A stretch of 64,000 nucleotides of DNA. Origin: Ustilago trichophora (lineage: Eukaryota; Basidiomycota; Ustilaginomycetes; Ustilaginales; Ustilaginaceae). A program made the position numbers and the translations under genes. Shown here one piece after another: positions 26,172 to 37,138 of the stretch (position 1 is the first letter of the stretch; the number at the start of each line of letters is the position of its first letter). The notes under the pieces are model-generated. The model ran no database searches. It saw only the letters and a program-made list of their open reading frames with translations, and was not told the origin of the DNA. The stretch is taken from contig OOIN01000001.1 of the NCBI GenBank assembly GCA_900323505.1, positions 2,170,001 to 2,234,000 on the forward strand, given 5' to 3'.

Positions 26172-27728
26172 ATGCGTCATCGAGCTTTGGCGGCTCTGCT
26201 GCTACTAACGACGCTTACAGTCAGCCTCTTCCTCTACTTTCGCTTCCGCTCGTACGACTTGGTTTCTGCTGGTCTTTGCCGTGTTGCCCCCTTCTCCTCA
26301 CCCTGCAGCTCCGCATCTTCGACTGCCCTAGAGCCATCGGTATCTGGGATGACCACACAAAAGATCCATGCTGCCACTCACGGTCACCGCCGCCGCGGCC
26401 GCATCTCCCTGAGCATCGGCTCCCTCAACATCCGCTACTCTCACGATGCCGCATACGACTCGACCCAATCCATGCTCTCCTCCTACGACCACCTTCTCAC
26501 AGCCGCGCGCAAGGGTACACAGTTCGCCCCCTCCGTCGACTCTCCTGGCTCGCCCTATTTGATGCAGCAATATAGAGGAGAGCGAAGCTGGCTCCTTCGC
26601 GGGCCAAAGGTGGCCGACACGCCCCTGTTCTACGATTGGGACCTTTTCGCTTTCCAAGAGGTTCTCGATGGACAGTATAGGAATCTAGTTCAATGGCTGG
26701 GGGAGGAATATGACCATGCAGGAGTGGGGAGGGACGATGGTGAGCGTAAAGGAGAGGCTGTGCCGGTATTCTGGAGAAGGGATACGTTTGAGTTGGTTGA
26801 CGGGTCGCAGGGTGGGGTGGGAGAAAACGGTGTTGAGCATTTCTGGCTATCTCCTACCCCGGATGTGGTGGGTAGTGTAGGGTGGGATGCAGCCCTTACC
26901 AGGATGTGCACCCACGTCAGTCTGCGCCTGCTCGCAACAAGAGAGATCATACACGTCTTCTCCACTCACTACGACCACCAAGGTGTAGTTGCAAGGTCAA
27001 AGAGCTCCGAGCTGATCGTGAAACGTGCCCGTGCAGCCTCTGCACACACCCGCGCATTCTATCAGACCCAATCGTTCCAAAGCCACCTATCCGAACCCCT
27101 TGTCGTGCTCATTGGCGACCTGAACAGCCCACGCAACGAAGGTAGCTGGTCCACTCTTGTCTCGCCTCACTACGGCCTCGCTGCCAACTCTTCCGGGTCT
27201 ACATTCCTCGACACTGCTCTATCTGTGCCGACGCGGTTCAGATCACCCCTTTTGACGGACAACGAAGATCCTCACCGCTCGGAGCTGGCTAGCGGTCGTG
27301 AACAACCATCCTCCGATGGAACTCCGAGTACAGGAGGACTGCTCTCCGAGCCAGTTGGCCCCTTGAGAACCTTCACCGACTTCCAACCTTCTGCCAGAAA
27401 CGCAATCGACGACAGGATAGACTTTATCATGCTCCTCGATAACCAAGCTGTGCGAGATGAGACGAAGGAGGATACAACGTTGGATCATTCGCCTTCGCCT
27501 CCTCCACCTGCGAAGGCGGGTGCGGGGGTCGTATGGGCTCGTGACGAAGAATTGCCCTCTGTGCCTTTGACGCGAGACTTGAAGCAAGGTCAAGCAAAGC
27601 ACGACGACAGGTGGAGAATTCGATCGTTCGGCACCCTCCCCAACTGGAGCGAGGGTGATGCTGGATTTCTCATTTCTGACCATCGACCCGTAATGGCTAG
27701 GATTCAGCGAACCCTCAACAGCTCCTAG
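26172..27728 (+). CDS. Membrane-anchored or secreted endonuclease/exonuclease/phosphatase-fold protein
   Basis: From the ATG at 26172 the product is 518 aa. Residues 6-22 (ALAALLLLTTLTVSLFLYF) are a signal peptide or signal anchor with positive residues in front. The EEP fold motifs appear in order: SIGSLNIRY (about 82), FQEVL (about 160), STHYDHQG (about 264), GDLNSP (about 314), DDRIDFIML (about 415) and SDHRPVMARI (C-terminal). These supply the usual Asn, Glu, Asp-x-Asn and Asp-His metal and catalytic residues of Mg-dependent phosphodiesterases and phosphatases. The substrate is unknown; related fungal proteins are annotated only as EEP-family. Two Gly/Pro/Ser-rich insertions (about 375-400 and 435-460) interrupt the core. 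Its upstream region is cut short by the transposon (268 bp from the ATG). Confidence 0.82.
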   Translation: MRHRALAALLLLTTLTVSLFLYFRFRSYDLVSAGLCRVAPFSSPCSSASSTALEPSVSGMTTQKIHAATHGHRRRGRISLSIGSLNIRYSHDAAYDSTQSMLSSYDHLLTAARKGTQFAPSVDSPGSPYLMQQYRGERSWLLRGPKVADTPLFYDWDLFAFQEVLDGQYRNLVQWLGEEYDHAGVGRDDGERKGEAVPVFWRRDTFELVDGSQGGVGENGVEHFWLSPTPDVVGSVGWDAALTRMCTHVSLRLLATREIIHVFSTHYDHQGVVARSKSSELIVKRARAASAHTRAFYQTQSFQSHLSEPLVVLIGDLNSPRNEGSWSTLVSPHYGLAANSSGSTFLDTALSVPTRFRSPLLTDNEDPHRSELASGREQPSSDGTPSTGGLLSEPVGPLRTFTDFQPSARNAIDDRIDFIMLLDNQAVRDETKEDTTLDHSPSPPPPAKAGAGVVWARDEELPSVPLTRDLKQGQAKHDDRWRIRSFGTLPNWSEGDAGFLISDHRPVMARIQRTLNSS

Positions 27729-28393
27729 ACCCTCCTTCTTCCGTTTCATTTGTTAGCCCATCGCAAAACTGTATTTTTACGCTAGCCATCTCAATAGTAT
27801 CAGACGCCTCAATCAGACAGCGCAGAATGTGGGAAACAAGATTATATGCTAGAGTACAAGATGGAACGAAAACCAAGAGAACCAGAACCATGAGGGGGAA
27901 AAAGATGAACCGCGACAAAGAATGCGAAGAGAAGAGATGAAGAAGATGTCGGTGAAGGGAAGCAACAGAACATTCGCGGGTTGCCGCTGAAATGCTGTCT
28001 ACAGCTCCGTAAGTGAGGATGGGTAAAACAAGAGGGAAGAGGTGGTGAAGGTCCCATTCCGCAACAACCACGTCATTGCAGGGCCATGGAAGGAGAGTGA
28101 CAGCGCAGCACGATTGTCGAATGCTATACAGTCAGCTCGACCTCCCAGACTGTAGGCGGTACAACGACACCAGTTTTGTGGCGAAATGGCCTTCCTTACA
28201 ACCTCGATGAGAGAACAGAGGCTGCAATACTCGATATCGGGAAGGTGGTAATGTCATCCCATCCTCTCTGTACCACGATAAGCATGTGGCAGGATCGGGA
28301 GCTGTAGGCCGTTAACGTGCTCGACAGTGATCTTCAAGGGGGGGAACAGGGAGGTATAAGAAAAATGCATGCAAGGGGGTGGAAAATCCGCGC
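27729..28393. other. Convergent intergenic region, phosphatase-fold gene/CBF5
   Basis: The 665-bp gap holds the two 3' flanks. Small open frames are present but show no family similarity or plausible signal sequence. Confidence 0.5.
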
Positions 28394-29881
28394 TTACTTG
28401 TCCTTCTTCTCCTTCTTGTCCTTCTTCTTCTTTTCCGACTTGGGAGTCTCGATGCCGGCAGCAGCGGCCTCGGCGGCCTTCTTCTCCTTCTTCTCCTTCT
28501 TGCGCTTCTTCCTCTCCTCCTCGGTCTCGCCGTCTGTTGCGGCGCCGGGGGTCTCCTCGAGCTTCCTCTTCTTGCTATCGCTGTCCTCCTTCTTTGGTGT
28601 AACGGGCTCAACAACGGCGGCGGCGACCTGGGCAACGTCCGAAGCAGGGGCAGCAGCAGGGGCGGAGGCGTCCGAGTAGTCGACGTACTCCTTGTTCCAC
28701 TTGTCGGGGGTGACACCGCTGATGGCCTTGCCGTGCTTGTCGAGCTTGCCGGTCTTGATCATGGCCTTCTTCTCCTGAGCCTTGGGGCCGAGACCCCATC
28801 GACGTGGGTAAGTGTCGCGCTCCATGATGCAACGCTTGACCTTGGCAACGACACCGTGGTCGCATGTGGAGAGGTCAACGGTCGACATCTGTGCAATGGC
28901 AAGGGCGATAGCCTCACCCTTGGTGGTCATGAGCACTACTTCTTCGTGGCATTCGATGTCCTTCTCGTAACGCAGCAGACCGGGGATCATAAGCTTGGCA
29001 CCGTAGCAGACGGCGTTGACGGCCGAATCCTTGACGACGATACGCTTGTAGCCGGTGAGAAGCGACTCGAGGGGGCGGATGACACGACGGAGGTAGGTCT
29101 CGTCACGCTGGTTGTCGTAGAGCCACTGAGCATCGAGGACATCATGCATGGTGACGATCGAGTCGTTCTCCGAGAGGGCACCGGAGCGGACACGACGAAG
29201 CTCCTGCATGTGACCACCGACACCGAGCAAGAGACCAAGGTGAACACAGAGCGTTCGGATGTAGGTACCAGCCTCACAGCTGACCCAGAAGACGGCCAGG
29301 TGACGGTCGTTGTCGAACTCGATCAGCTTGGACTCGTAGATGGTTCGGATACGGAGCTGACGCTTGACGGCCGAAATCAAGGGGGGACGCTGGAAGAGCG
29401 AGCCGGTCAAGGTCTCGATGGCACGAGGAAGCTTCTTGGGGTCCTCGAGCTTGTCGTGAAGTCGGAGGACAGCAACATACTCCTTACCGGCACCCTGCTG
29501 CGACTTGACGAGACGGGTAGCACGGTCGATGCAGACGATGAGGCATCCTGTAACCTTGGGGTCGAGGGTACCACTGTGGCCGGTCTTCTCAACACGGAGA
29601 ATGCGACGGAGCCACGAGACGACTTCGTGCGACGAGGGGTTGGAGGGCTTGTCGAGGTTGATGACACCCGACTTGATGTAGCTCTGGAGGTCACGCTTGA
29701 GAGGCGAGCATCCGTGGGGGATGGGGGTGAAGTGGGAGCTGCGGACAAGGAGCTGGTCGTAGTTCTTGAGCAGCAATGGCCAGTCGGCGGTGTTAAGCTT
29801 GGGACCAGAGTTCTCGGGCTTGATCATGAAGTCGCCCTTCTCCTGGACCTCGGCGACGGAGGTGCCAAGTGGAAGAGACAT
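28394..29881 (-). CDS. CBF5: H/ACA snoRNP pseudouridine synthase Cbf5 (dyskerin)
   Basis: The single-exon ORF gives 495 aa from the ATG at 29881. The dyskerin-like N-terminus and TruB catalytic domain are clear: [20 protein letters not shown], then [20 protein letters not shown], whose Asp (about residue 104) is the catalytic base. The [20 protein letters not shown] motif follows. A PUA domain (about 275-350, [20 protein letters not shown]) precedes a low-complexity C-terminus rich in Lys/Glu/Asp ending in [10 protein letters not shown], as in yeast Cbf5. The enzyme converts uridine to pseudouridine in rRNA guided by H/ACA snoRNAs and also acts in telomerase RNA metabolism in animals. Sequence conservation is very high, so the call is secure. 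Confidence 0.97.
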   Translation of the reverse strand: MSLPLGTSVAEVQEKGDFMIKPENSGPKLNTADWPLLLKNYDQLLVRSSHFTPIPHGCSPLKRDLQSYIKSGVINLDKPSNPSSHEVVSWLRRILRVEKTGHSGTLDPKVTGCLIVCIDRATRLVKSQQGAGKEYVAVLRLHDKLEDPKKLPRAIETLTGSLFQRPPLISAVKRQLRIRTIYESKLIEFDNDRHLAVFWVSCEAGTYIRTLCVHLGLLLGVGGHMQELRRVRSGALSENDSIVTMHDVLDAQWLYDNQRDETYLRRVIRPLESLLTGYKRIVVKDSAVNAVCYGAKLMIPGLLRYEKDIECHEEVVLMTTKGEAIALAIAQMSTVDLSTCDHGVVAKVKRCIMERDTYPRRWGLGPKAQEKKAMIKTGKLDKHGKAISGVTPDKWNKEYVDYSDASAPAAAPASDVAQVAAAVVEPVTPKKEDSDSKKRKLEETPGAATDGETEEERKKRKKEKKEKKAAEAAAAGIETPKSEKKKKDKKEKKDK

Positions 29882-30475
29882 GTTGGGCGGCACTGCTTGT
29901 GATAAAAGGTGAAGAAGAAGTTGCCGTTATCGGTGTCGCAGCAAGGGTCGATGAGGGTGGCAGTTAGGGAGAAGGCCGTGTCGAAAAGAAGAGGTGAGCC
30001 TGATTGCGATGAAAGAATTGACTGCTGGGCTGCCGTTTGAGCTTTCTTTTTTTTTCTTTTTTCTGCTGTGCGCAGTCGGCCCACCAAAAAATTCTTCCAC
30101 TTTTTCCTTGAAATCGCAGAAATTGCAATTGTGACGGAGCCGAAAAGTTTTCTTTGCTGACTATTGCGTATGTCAGCGGATGGACAAGTTGCGCGGTCTA
30201 ACATATTCGAAACGAAAAGGGAGAGGTTTCGAAGCGCACGTGATTTTCGCAACAACTGTAAAAAATTGTGTGGCACTGGAAGGCGATCTGGTTGATTCAA
30301 CGGTGGAAGCTGGCAGCGAGAGGCAGAAGAGTTGGCTTTCTCGCAACTGGAACAGCTTCGAGGGCGCAAGGAGGGTTTGGGATCACCAGCAAGCTCGGTG
30401 CTCATCGTTACCTTTCTCATCCCACCATCTTTATCTCGCTTTGCTGATCTACCAGTAGGCTATATATCAATCAAA
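29882..30475. promoter_or_regulatory. Divergent promoter region CBF5/RPL22
   Basis: The 594-bp gap lies between two divergent translation-machinery genes. It contains CT/T-rich stretches (for example 30041-30062). No ORF is supported. Confidence 0.5.
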
Positions 30476-31662
30476 ATGGTAAGCATCTCGACATACACGA
30501 CACCGTGACTCCATCTAGGCTACCACGCACCGCTTCGTACTGCACTGCATCGACAACTTCATCGCCCAGCACAAGCCGCCCTCCTTTCAGTTGCCACGAG
30601 TCTAGACATGTGAGGTTCGAGGGATGATGCATCCGCTTGGACTCGCATGGGCTAAGAATTTCCATCGATTCGAGGCTGTTTCGAAGGCGCATCAATCTGC
30701 TGGAAGAAAGAAGCCGTCACATGCAGCGCTGTTCGATACGATCGAGGTCGCCTAGATTAAGCACTTTGCAAAAGTCCTTCGACGAACGAGCAACTGACCC
30801 ATTACCCTGTATTATATTGCGACTCATCAGGCTGTCACCAAGAACACCAAGGCTTCCGCCAAGCAGGGCAAGACCGCCCACAAGTTCTTCATCGACTTCT
30901 CTGGCCCCGCCAACGACGGTATCCTTGACGCCGCCGCTTTCGAGAAGTACCTCCACGACCGCATCAAGGTTGACGGCAAGGCCGGCAACCTCGGTGACAA
31001 CGTCTCCATCACTCGTGAGGGTAAGTACATTGTGACTTGAAAAGAGGAAGGTCCGGCAACGAGGTGGACAGCATGATTCAGGGACGGAACGAAAGCAGAG
31101 AAGGAAGACCAATTCAGCATGGCGTGCAACAGAAACTGCCGTGGGTGGTTCAAAGAACTTGCAAAGTTTCCTGTTTTTGGGTTGGCTTAGTTGGTCGTGA
31201 CCCTTGGACCCATTCAGCATGCCACTGCGCTTCGTCGTTGCATGCATTTGTGCGTCTCCGAGTCACAGCTCGCTATCGAGACCATCTCGTTCTTTAGTTC
31301 CCCTCGCAAATCATGCACACCCCTCGTCGCTACCTTCCACATTCCCCCTTCCCCCCCAACTTCCTTCTTCTGAAGGTCGCATCGCGCAATCCGAGTCGGA
31401 GATGGCTGACACAAGCTTTCTCGTCCTCGATCATCGACCTTTGCGGGTTCTCTCTTCTCTTTGCTCTGGCACCACAGGTGAGGGCAAGATCTGGGTCAAC
31501 ACCAACGTTGCCTTCTCCAAGCGCTACCTCAAGTACCTCACCAAGAAGCACCTGCGCAAGCAGCAGCTCCGTGACTGGCTCCGTGTCGTCGCCACCTCGA
31601 AGCAGGGCTACGAGATCAAGTTCTTCAACGTCTCGTACGACCAGGAGGAGGCTGAGAACTAA
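30476..31662 (+). CDS. RPL22: 60S ribosomal protein L22 (three exons, first exon coding only ATG)
   Basis: Exons 30476-30478, 30831-31020 and 31478-31662 join to give 125 aa. Exon 1 contributes only the initiator codon before a GTAAGC donor, a common arrangement in ribosomal protein genes. Exon 2 codes [20 protein letters not shown] and continues to [12 protein letters not shown]; exon 3 codes [20 protein letters not shown] and the acidic end YDQEEAEN. These match eL22, a protein at the peptide-exit-tunnel side of the large subunit. Intron 1 is 352 nt and intron 2 is 457 nt, longer than other introns in the window, so they might host a small RNA, but I could not find convincing C/D or H/ACA boxes. 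Confidence 0.94.
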
Positions 31663-32568
31663 ATGCGCTCTTGTCCTTTGAGCACATGAGGTTTTTGCCT
31701 TTTTTTTCCGGTGTTGTTTTGAAGTAGACCTGTCAAGGCCTTAGTCGGGTGTCTCTTGAATTCGAGTTTTTACTCGAGTCGATTGATGTTGTAGCACTTT
31801 TGGCAGGATGGATATCTTGAAATGACATTCGTCCAAAAGCCGGGAAAACGGGAGCTCGACTTCCTGACCCGGCACCACCTCCTTAACTCAAGTCGCTGTG
31901 TGCCGAGTGTGTGTGCTTTCATTCGATATCTTTGAAGAGTGTGGATGTCAAAATCGGTCATCAAGGTATCAGATGAGTTCGAGGAATTGCAAGCGGTGTC
32001 GAAATTTCAGATATGTTAGATCTCATCGGCCGAATTGGATTGCCGTGCAGCTGCATCGCTCACGTAAAAATCCAGGGCAAAAGAAGAGACCCTGACTGCA
32101 TCGGTGCATGAACAAAGGCTCAGTGATGCGCGCGAGGCTTACCTTTTCTGGAAAAATTGGCCGCTTCGGCGCGGCGTTTAGGCGGCACTCGCCTCCACCC
32201 CGCAACCAGTTTGCTGCTCTGTGCACACTTTCTTGTCACTCGAATGGGCTGGCTCTCATCATCCAACGTCACACCCATCACTCCTTCCTCATCTGGGTAG
32301 ACGCAGAGACTAGAACCAGATCGGACAACCACTGATCAGGTACACAAACGGGTCGAACTACGTTCCCCTGTCTCACACGCTGGTCTTACATTCTTTCAGT
32401 GCTCTCAGAAGTACGAAGGGGGGAGGAGCTTCAGCAAGGATAGCTTGTCTTCTGCACAGCTAACTCGGGTCGCAATTCCTAACTCTGTCCCAGACTACTC
32501 ATTCGAAGAGCTCATCGACTCTGGACAACCTCAGCCCCCGACTTCACCCTGAGACGACCATCAGCGAC
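31663..32568. other. Intergenic region RPL22 to DCAF11-like gene
   Basis: The 906-bp gap includes the RPL22 3' flank and the promoter of the WD40 gene. A small hairpin (CGAGTTTTTACTCG, about 31763-31776) lies about 100 bp past the RPL22 stop and could be part of its 3' end. No ORF is supported. Confidence 0.5.
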
Positions 32569-35142
32569 ATGGCAGGCCCTCTTGCCTACGCTCGCGAAGG
32601 CGCCATTGTCGACGACGAGAACGACCACTCTGACGGAGACGAGAACTTCTTCCAAGATGACGACGAATTTGTCGACGAGGAAGATGAAGAGGACATGTTA
32701 CTTCAAGATGCACTCGAGGAAATGGTAGCACAGGCGGAGGCACGCGACTCGTTTGGCGCCCAGCTTGACGAATCGGAGGGCGATTCCGAGTACGTCCCTT
32801 CAGATGAGGACGGCTCGATCTATCAAGATCTTATTCAAGATGCAGGAGGTCTGGAGATCGAAATGGCAGACGACGATGAGGAGGAGGGGGAGGAAGAAGA
32901 TGACGACGACGAAGATGGTATCCAAGACGACCGCGACGGACAAAGCATCACCATCGACATCCGCGATCTTCTCCGTGCTCACTTGGCCGCTAGCACCGAT
33001 GAAGATGGGAACAGCGAAGACGTAGGAGAGCTCAATACAAGAGCAGCCATCTCTCGAGCGCTCAACAGCATCGGCATCACCGGTCTACAGCGTCTTCTGG
33101 CTGCGGCTACAGGTGGCGTCGTCAACCAAAGCGACGACGATGATGATGACGACGAGGACGATGAAGATGAGGACAATTGGTATCACATGGCACGCTCGTC
33201 GGCAATGTCTGACTTTTGGGAACCCATTGCAGAACCCATTCGATCTGGACAGGAGCTGGCACTCAGTGGCGAGTTCGGGCGCCAACCAAAACGACCTCTC
33301 GACTCTCCACCTTCCGCCTTTGCCGAGAGCAGCAACCTCTCCGATCTCGTACATCAACGCAAGTATGCCCGTCGCCGCATAGCGAAAGCCGACATGGCCT
33401 CGTTCGTGCCCAACACCAACGGCACCATCGTTGCCTCCTACCCTGCTCGTGTGTACTGTGGCCAGTACTCGCAAGACTCCTCCTTCTTCTACACCTGCAC
33501 ACAGGACTTCAGGGTGCACATGTATGACACGACCACCGCGGGGCCCAAGACCGTGCAAGTACACGACGATGGCCCAAGACGTGTACGCAACAGCTGGTTC
33601 TTTAGCTCCATGGGCACCACTCAGTACACATCGCTCAACATGACCAAGAGCATCCAGGGTCGACAGGGTAATTGGACCATCACGGATGCGAACCTGAGTC
33701 CCGACAACCAGTGGATGATCTACTCGAGTATCACACCGTTCGTGCATCTTGTGCCGACAAAGCAGAACTTTGACACCGGTGGCAGGACCCCAAGTGACAA
33801 CCAGGTCATGCTCGATTTCAGCAACACCGGAGACGACGATACTGGGGTAAGATGGCGCTCAGCGGTAAGAGCTTTCCCCCTCCTTGCTTCTCACTCTCAC
33901 TGATTCCACAGCGTGCTAGCTTCTACTTCTTCTCCCTCGCCCACACTCTTTCCTCTGCAATCTGGTGTACGAGATCATTCTGACTGACCTGTATTCTGTC
34001 GCACTTGTTCTCTCCCTTCGCTTGAACAGATCTGGTCGATCCGCTTCTCTGGCGACTCGCGCGAGATTGTCGCAGGCGCCCACTTTGGCGATATCTATGT
34101 CTACGACATCGAAGCCCGCCGCCGCGTCCTCCGCGTAGAAGGCCACTCGGACGATGTCAACGCAGTTGCCTTTGCCGATGCTGCCTCATCCAACGTTCTA
34201 ATTTCTGGCTCTGACGACTCGTTTGTCAAAGTATGGGACCGACGTTCCCTCTCTGGCGGCAAACCAGCTGGCGTTCTCATGGGTCATACCGAAGGCGTCA
34301 CCTACGTCTCACCGAAAGGCGATGGACGATACTGCATCTCTAACGGCAAAGATCAATCGTGTCGACTGTGGGATTTGCGCATGATGCACTCTTCGTCCAA
34401 ATTCGACCGTATGACGCACCTCGATTACGGTCTTCGCAATTGGGACTATAGAAACATGTCGTATCGTCAACCGCGCTATCAGGCGCATCCGCAGGACTGT
34501 TCGGTGATGACCTATCGCGGACATGCCGTACTGAAGACACTGATTCGGTGTCATTTCTCCCCCGTAGAGACCACGGGTCAGAAGTACATCTACAGTGGAA
34601 GTGCAGATGGTAAGATTCACATTTGGAACTTGGATGGGACCGTAGCTCAGATATTGGATCGATCCAAAGTTCGACCACTCTATGCAGAAAAGGATCCAGC
34701 GATGCAGATTCACGCCTACAAAGCACCCGGAGCTAGCGGTGCTGTATCCGAGGAAGATGAGAGCGAAGATGATGATGCTGATGTCTTCCGCGAGCCCGGA
34801 TTGGCATCTGATCCATCTGCTCCTCCTCTTCCCTGGTTCAAACGTAAACATCCCATTCGTCACTCTAACACATCATCGACCTTTACCAACCCGCTCTCCT
34901 CCTCTTCCGTAAGAGCCGCAGGAGGAGCAGGAAGAGGTCATAGAGGCACAGGAGGTGGAGCAATCTGCACAGTACGTGACGTCAGTTGGCATCCACAAGA
35001 ACCAAGTCTAATGTCAACCGCATGGGACGGAAACGAAGGCGAATCAGGTAGCATCGCCAAACACGAATTGGCAGATTGGTCAAAGAGACATATGACCCTC
35101 GAAGATGTACAGTCTCAAAGGGCTCTCGAGGCTCAAGGTTAG
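32569..35142 (+). CDS. DCAF11-like WD40 substrate receptor for CUL4-DDB1 (one intron)
   Basis: Exons 32569-33864 and 34030-35142 (165-nt intron, GTAAGA...ACAG) give 802 aa. The first 200 residues are extremely acidic with Asp/Glu tracts. A conserved pre-propeller block follows (QRKYARRRIAKADMASFVPN), then WD40 blades: YCGQYSQDSSFFYTCTQDFR, IWSIRFSGDSREIVAGAHFG, GHSDDVNAVAFAD, SGSDDSFVKVWDRR, CISNGKDQSCRLWDLR and YSGSADGKIHIWNLDG. The block order and the VWDRRS and LWDLRM (WDxR) motifs match DCAF11/WDR23, which presents substrates to CRL4 ubiquitin ligases. The role here is inferred by family. An acidic and Ser/Gly-rich insertion (about 660-725) precedes the last blade. Confidence 0.87.
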
Positions 35143-35206
35143 CCACAGCAAATTCATTCTTTGGAGATTTTTTTTTTTTTTGCAACTTTTGAAACCAGTT
35201 GCTCAT

Positions 35207-35244
<38 letters not shown>

Positions 35245-35396
35245 TACGCTTCTCTCCGTATTTGTGTGTGTTTGTGAAGGAGATCGTTTCGCATTGCATA
35301 AAGAAAACCCATGATGAGTGTGAGTCTAACGGAGCATGTAAGTTGAGTCGAATGATAAATCTAGACCACGCCTCTTTCCCCACTCGTAAGTTACTT
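35143..35396. repeat. Convergent spacer with (GA)n microsatellite
   Basis: This short gap between the DCAF11-like gene and the aminopeptidase gene contains a T run (35168-35181) and a GA dinucleotide repeat (about 35214-35240). Confidence 0.85.
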
Positions 35397-36635
35397 CTAA
35401 GCCTTGCTCCAACCAGCCAATTCGACCACGAAGCTGGCGCTCAACCTAACGAACTGCATCAGGTGGTCAAAGCTAAACTCTGGATAGTCAAAAGTATCCT
35501 GGGTGGTATGAATCCTCTTCAAGTTGCTATTTTCAAACGTCGCTTCGATGGCAAAGGCTGAATCAGCGCCGATCTTGGTCCAACTGGCGTGATCGCTTCC
35601 AGCATATCCGAGTTTGGTCTCTGTATATCCGATGTCGAGATACTCGTCGACAAGCATTGCGATAAACTTTGTCAAGGGGGTGGAAACGAAATCGCTAACG
35701 AGGCCGACGGTTTCGGTGGTGCCGGATTTGACAAAGGCCGTCATGTCCTGTTGGAGCATGGCGTGTACCGGGGTTGCCTTGCGCTCGTAGGCTTGAGCTA
35801 CGGCTTGCGAGCCGAGCAGGCCGCCTTCTTCGGCGGAATACCAGTGGAATTCAACATCGGTTTCGGGACGCCATTTGGCACCGAGAAGCACACGCAATGT
35901 TTCGAGGATGGTAACTGTGCCCGAACCGTCATCGTCTGCACCTGGAGCTGCGAAGAAGGGGAACAGGTTGGTACTGTCTTGGTGAGCTCCCAAGATTGTG
36001 ATACCCTTCTTTTTGGTCAGGGCCGAATCGGTACCCTTGATCTTGAGCAGGATGGAGTTCTGACCCCAAGGATGGGGGAACTCTTCAACAGAGACAAAGT
36101 CGCTGTGGTCCTTAGCCAGGTCAGAGACGGTCTTGAAGAGCCAGGCTTGACTCTGTCGACCAGTTTCAGACTTGTAGTAGCGAGTGTGGAACGAGGTAAA
36201 CTTCTCCAAATGCTTGCGGGGTCCGTCTTGAGAGATGGATTTGAACACCTCCTCCTTGAGCTGCTTCTTGTGCTTGACTTCCGAAGGGAACTTGTTGTCG
36301 CCGCTGAGCAGAGACTTGCTACCGGAGGCGGCAGCTCGGGCGGCATTCAGCTGGCCCAGAGTGGGGGTGTCGGTGAGGTCCATAAAGTGCACCCCGCGGT
36401 ACCAAAGCAGCTGCTTGCCGAGCTCGGTGGTCCAGTAGGGCTCTTCATCTGCAGCTGTCTGCACGAGACGGGCAGAGAAGAGATCCTTGAAGCTGCTAGT
36501 GATCCCGCCAAAGATGGTGCTAGCCAGGCCGCCGGAAGAGACCACATCGTGGACGTTGAGGGTAGGTTCGATGGGTGCAGCCGAGACGCTGGTGAGGGCG
36601 ATCGCCAGGGTGGCGATGGGGATTGTGAGCTTCAT
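35397..36635 (-). CDS. Secreted M28-family leucine aminopeptidase
   Basis: The product is 412 aa with a clear signal peptide (MKLTIPIATLAIALTSVSAA, cleavage after about residue 19-20) and a propeptide-like region up to about 100. The M28E co-catalytic zinc site is complete: His218 (GAHQDS), Asp235 (GADDDGSG), Glu269/Glu270 (YSAEEGG), Asp297 (QQDM) and His376 (RIHTTQD). This matches fungal extracellular leucine aminopeptidases (LAP1 type), which trim N-terminal residues from peptides during nutrition. No GPI signal or membrane anchor is present. It is transcribed toward the WD40 gene, with 254 bp between the stops. Confidence 0.92.
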   Translation of the reverse strand: MKLTIPIATLAIALTSVSAAPIEPTLNVHDVVSSGGLASTIFGGITSSFKDLFSARLVQTAADEEPYWTTELGKQLLWYRGVHFMDLTDTPTLGQLNAARAAASGSKSLLSGDNKFPSEVKHKKQLKEEVFKSISQDGPRKHLEKFTSFHTRYYKSETGRQSQAWLFKTVSDLAKDHSDFVSVEEFPHPWGQNSILLKIKGTDSALTKKKGITILGAHQDSTNLFPFFAAPGADDDGSGTVTILETLRVLLGAKWRPETDVEFHWYSAEEGGLLGSQAVAQAYERKATPVHAMLQQDMTAFVKSGTTETVGLVSDFVSTPLTKFIAMLVDEYLDIGYTETKLGYAGSDHASWTKIGADSAFAIEATFENSNLKRIHTTQDTFDYPEFSFDHLMQFVRLSASFVVELAGWSKA

Positions 36636-37138
36636 GTTTCCTGCAAATTTGTCCTTGAGGAGAATCCTTGAGGTGGTGGTTGAAACGAGAGGTTAGGATG
36701 CAGATGCGATTGTAGGGATAACGAGGGCCGCGCAAGGCTACTCTGTGGACCCCTAAGAGATGGCAGTGTGGGACGACACAAGAGGGTTGATTGTATCACA
36801 GTATGGGCTCTCTCGGCTGTGGTTGTGCCGCATTCAGCTGCACTGTGACCGTGTGTGGAGGTTGAATGCGCATCAGTCAATGAATTCAAGGGTCCCTTTT
36901 TGCCCCATTTTCGGCGACCCTTGCGTGCCTGGCCAACTTTTTCACTCAATGTGTTCGCCAATTCACCCTAACATTTCTGATTTTTTTCCACCCTTCACCG
37001 ATTGCTTCACACGGACGACCACCCTATCAGTTCATCAAAAGCACAAACGAAGCCTCCACCCATCTTGACAGCATCCAAGCAATCAAGCTGTGATATCGCT
37101 TGTGAGTACAGTCTGTATATGCATGCAATTGCGTGAAA
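36636..37138. promoter_or_regulatory. Promoter of the aminopeptidase gene and 3' flank of LTV1
   Basis: The 503-bp gap separates two minus-strand genes. It presumably holds the aminopeptidase promoter. No ORF or RNA gene is evident. Confidence 0.5.

Noticed and set aside
30479..31477. snoRNA within RPL22 introns
   Set aside because: A GATGATG-like string and a CTGA near the end of intron 1 resemble C and D boxes, but they are imperfect and there is no terminal stem that I can see.
31763..31776. Solo transposon terminus near the RPL22 3' end
   Set aside because: A CGAGTTTTTACTCG hairpin resembles the TIR palindrome but lacks the GGGGGTTTCAAA tip and matches over only a few bases.
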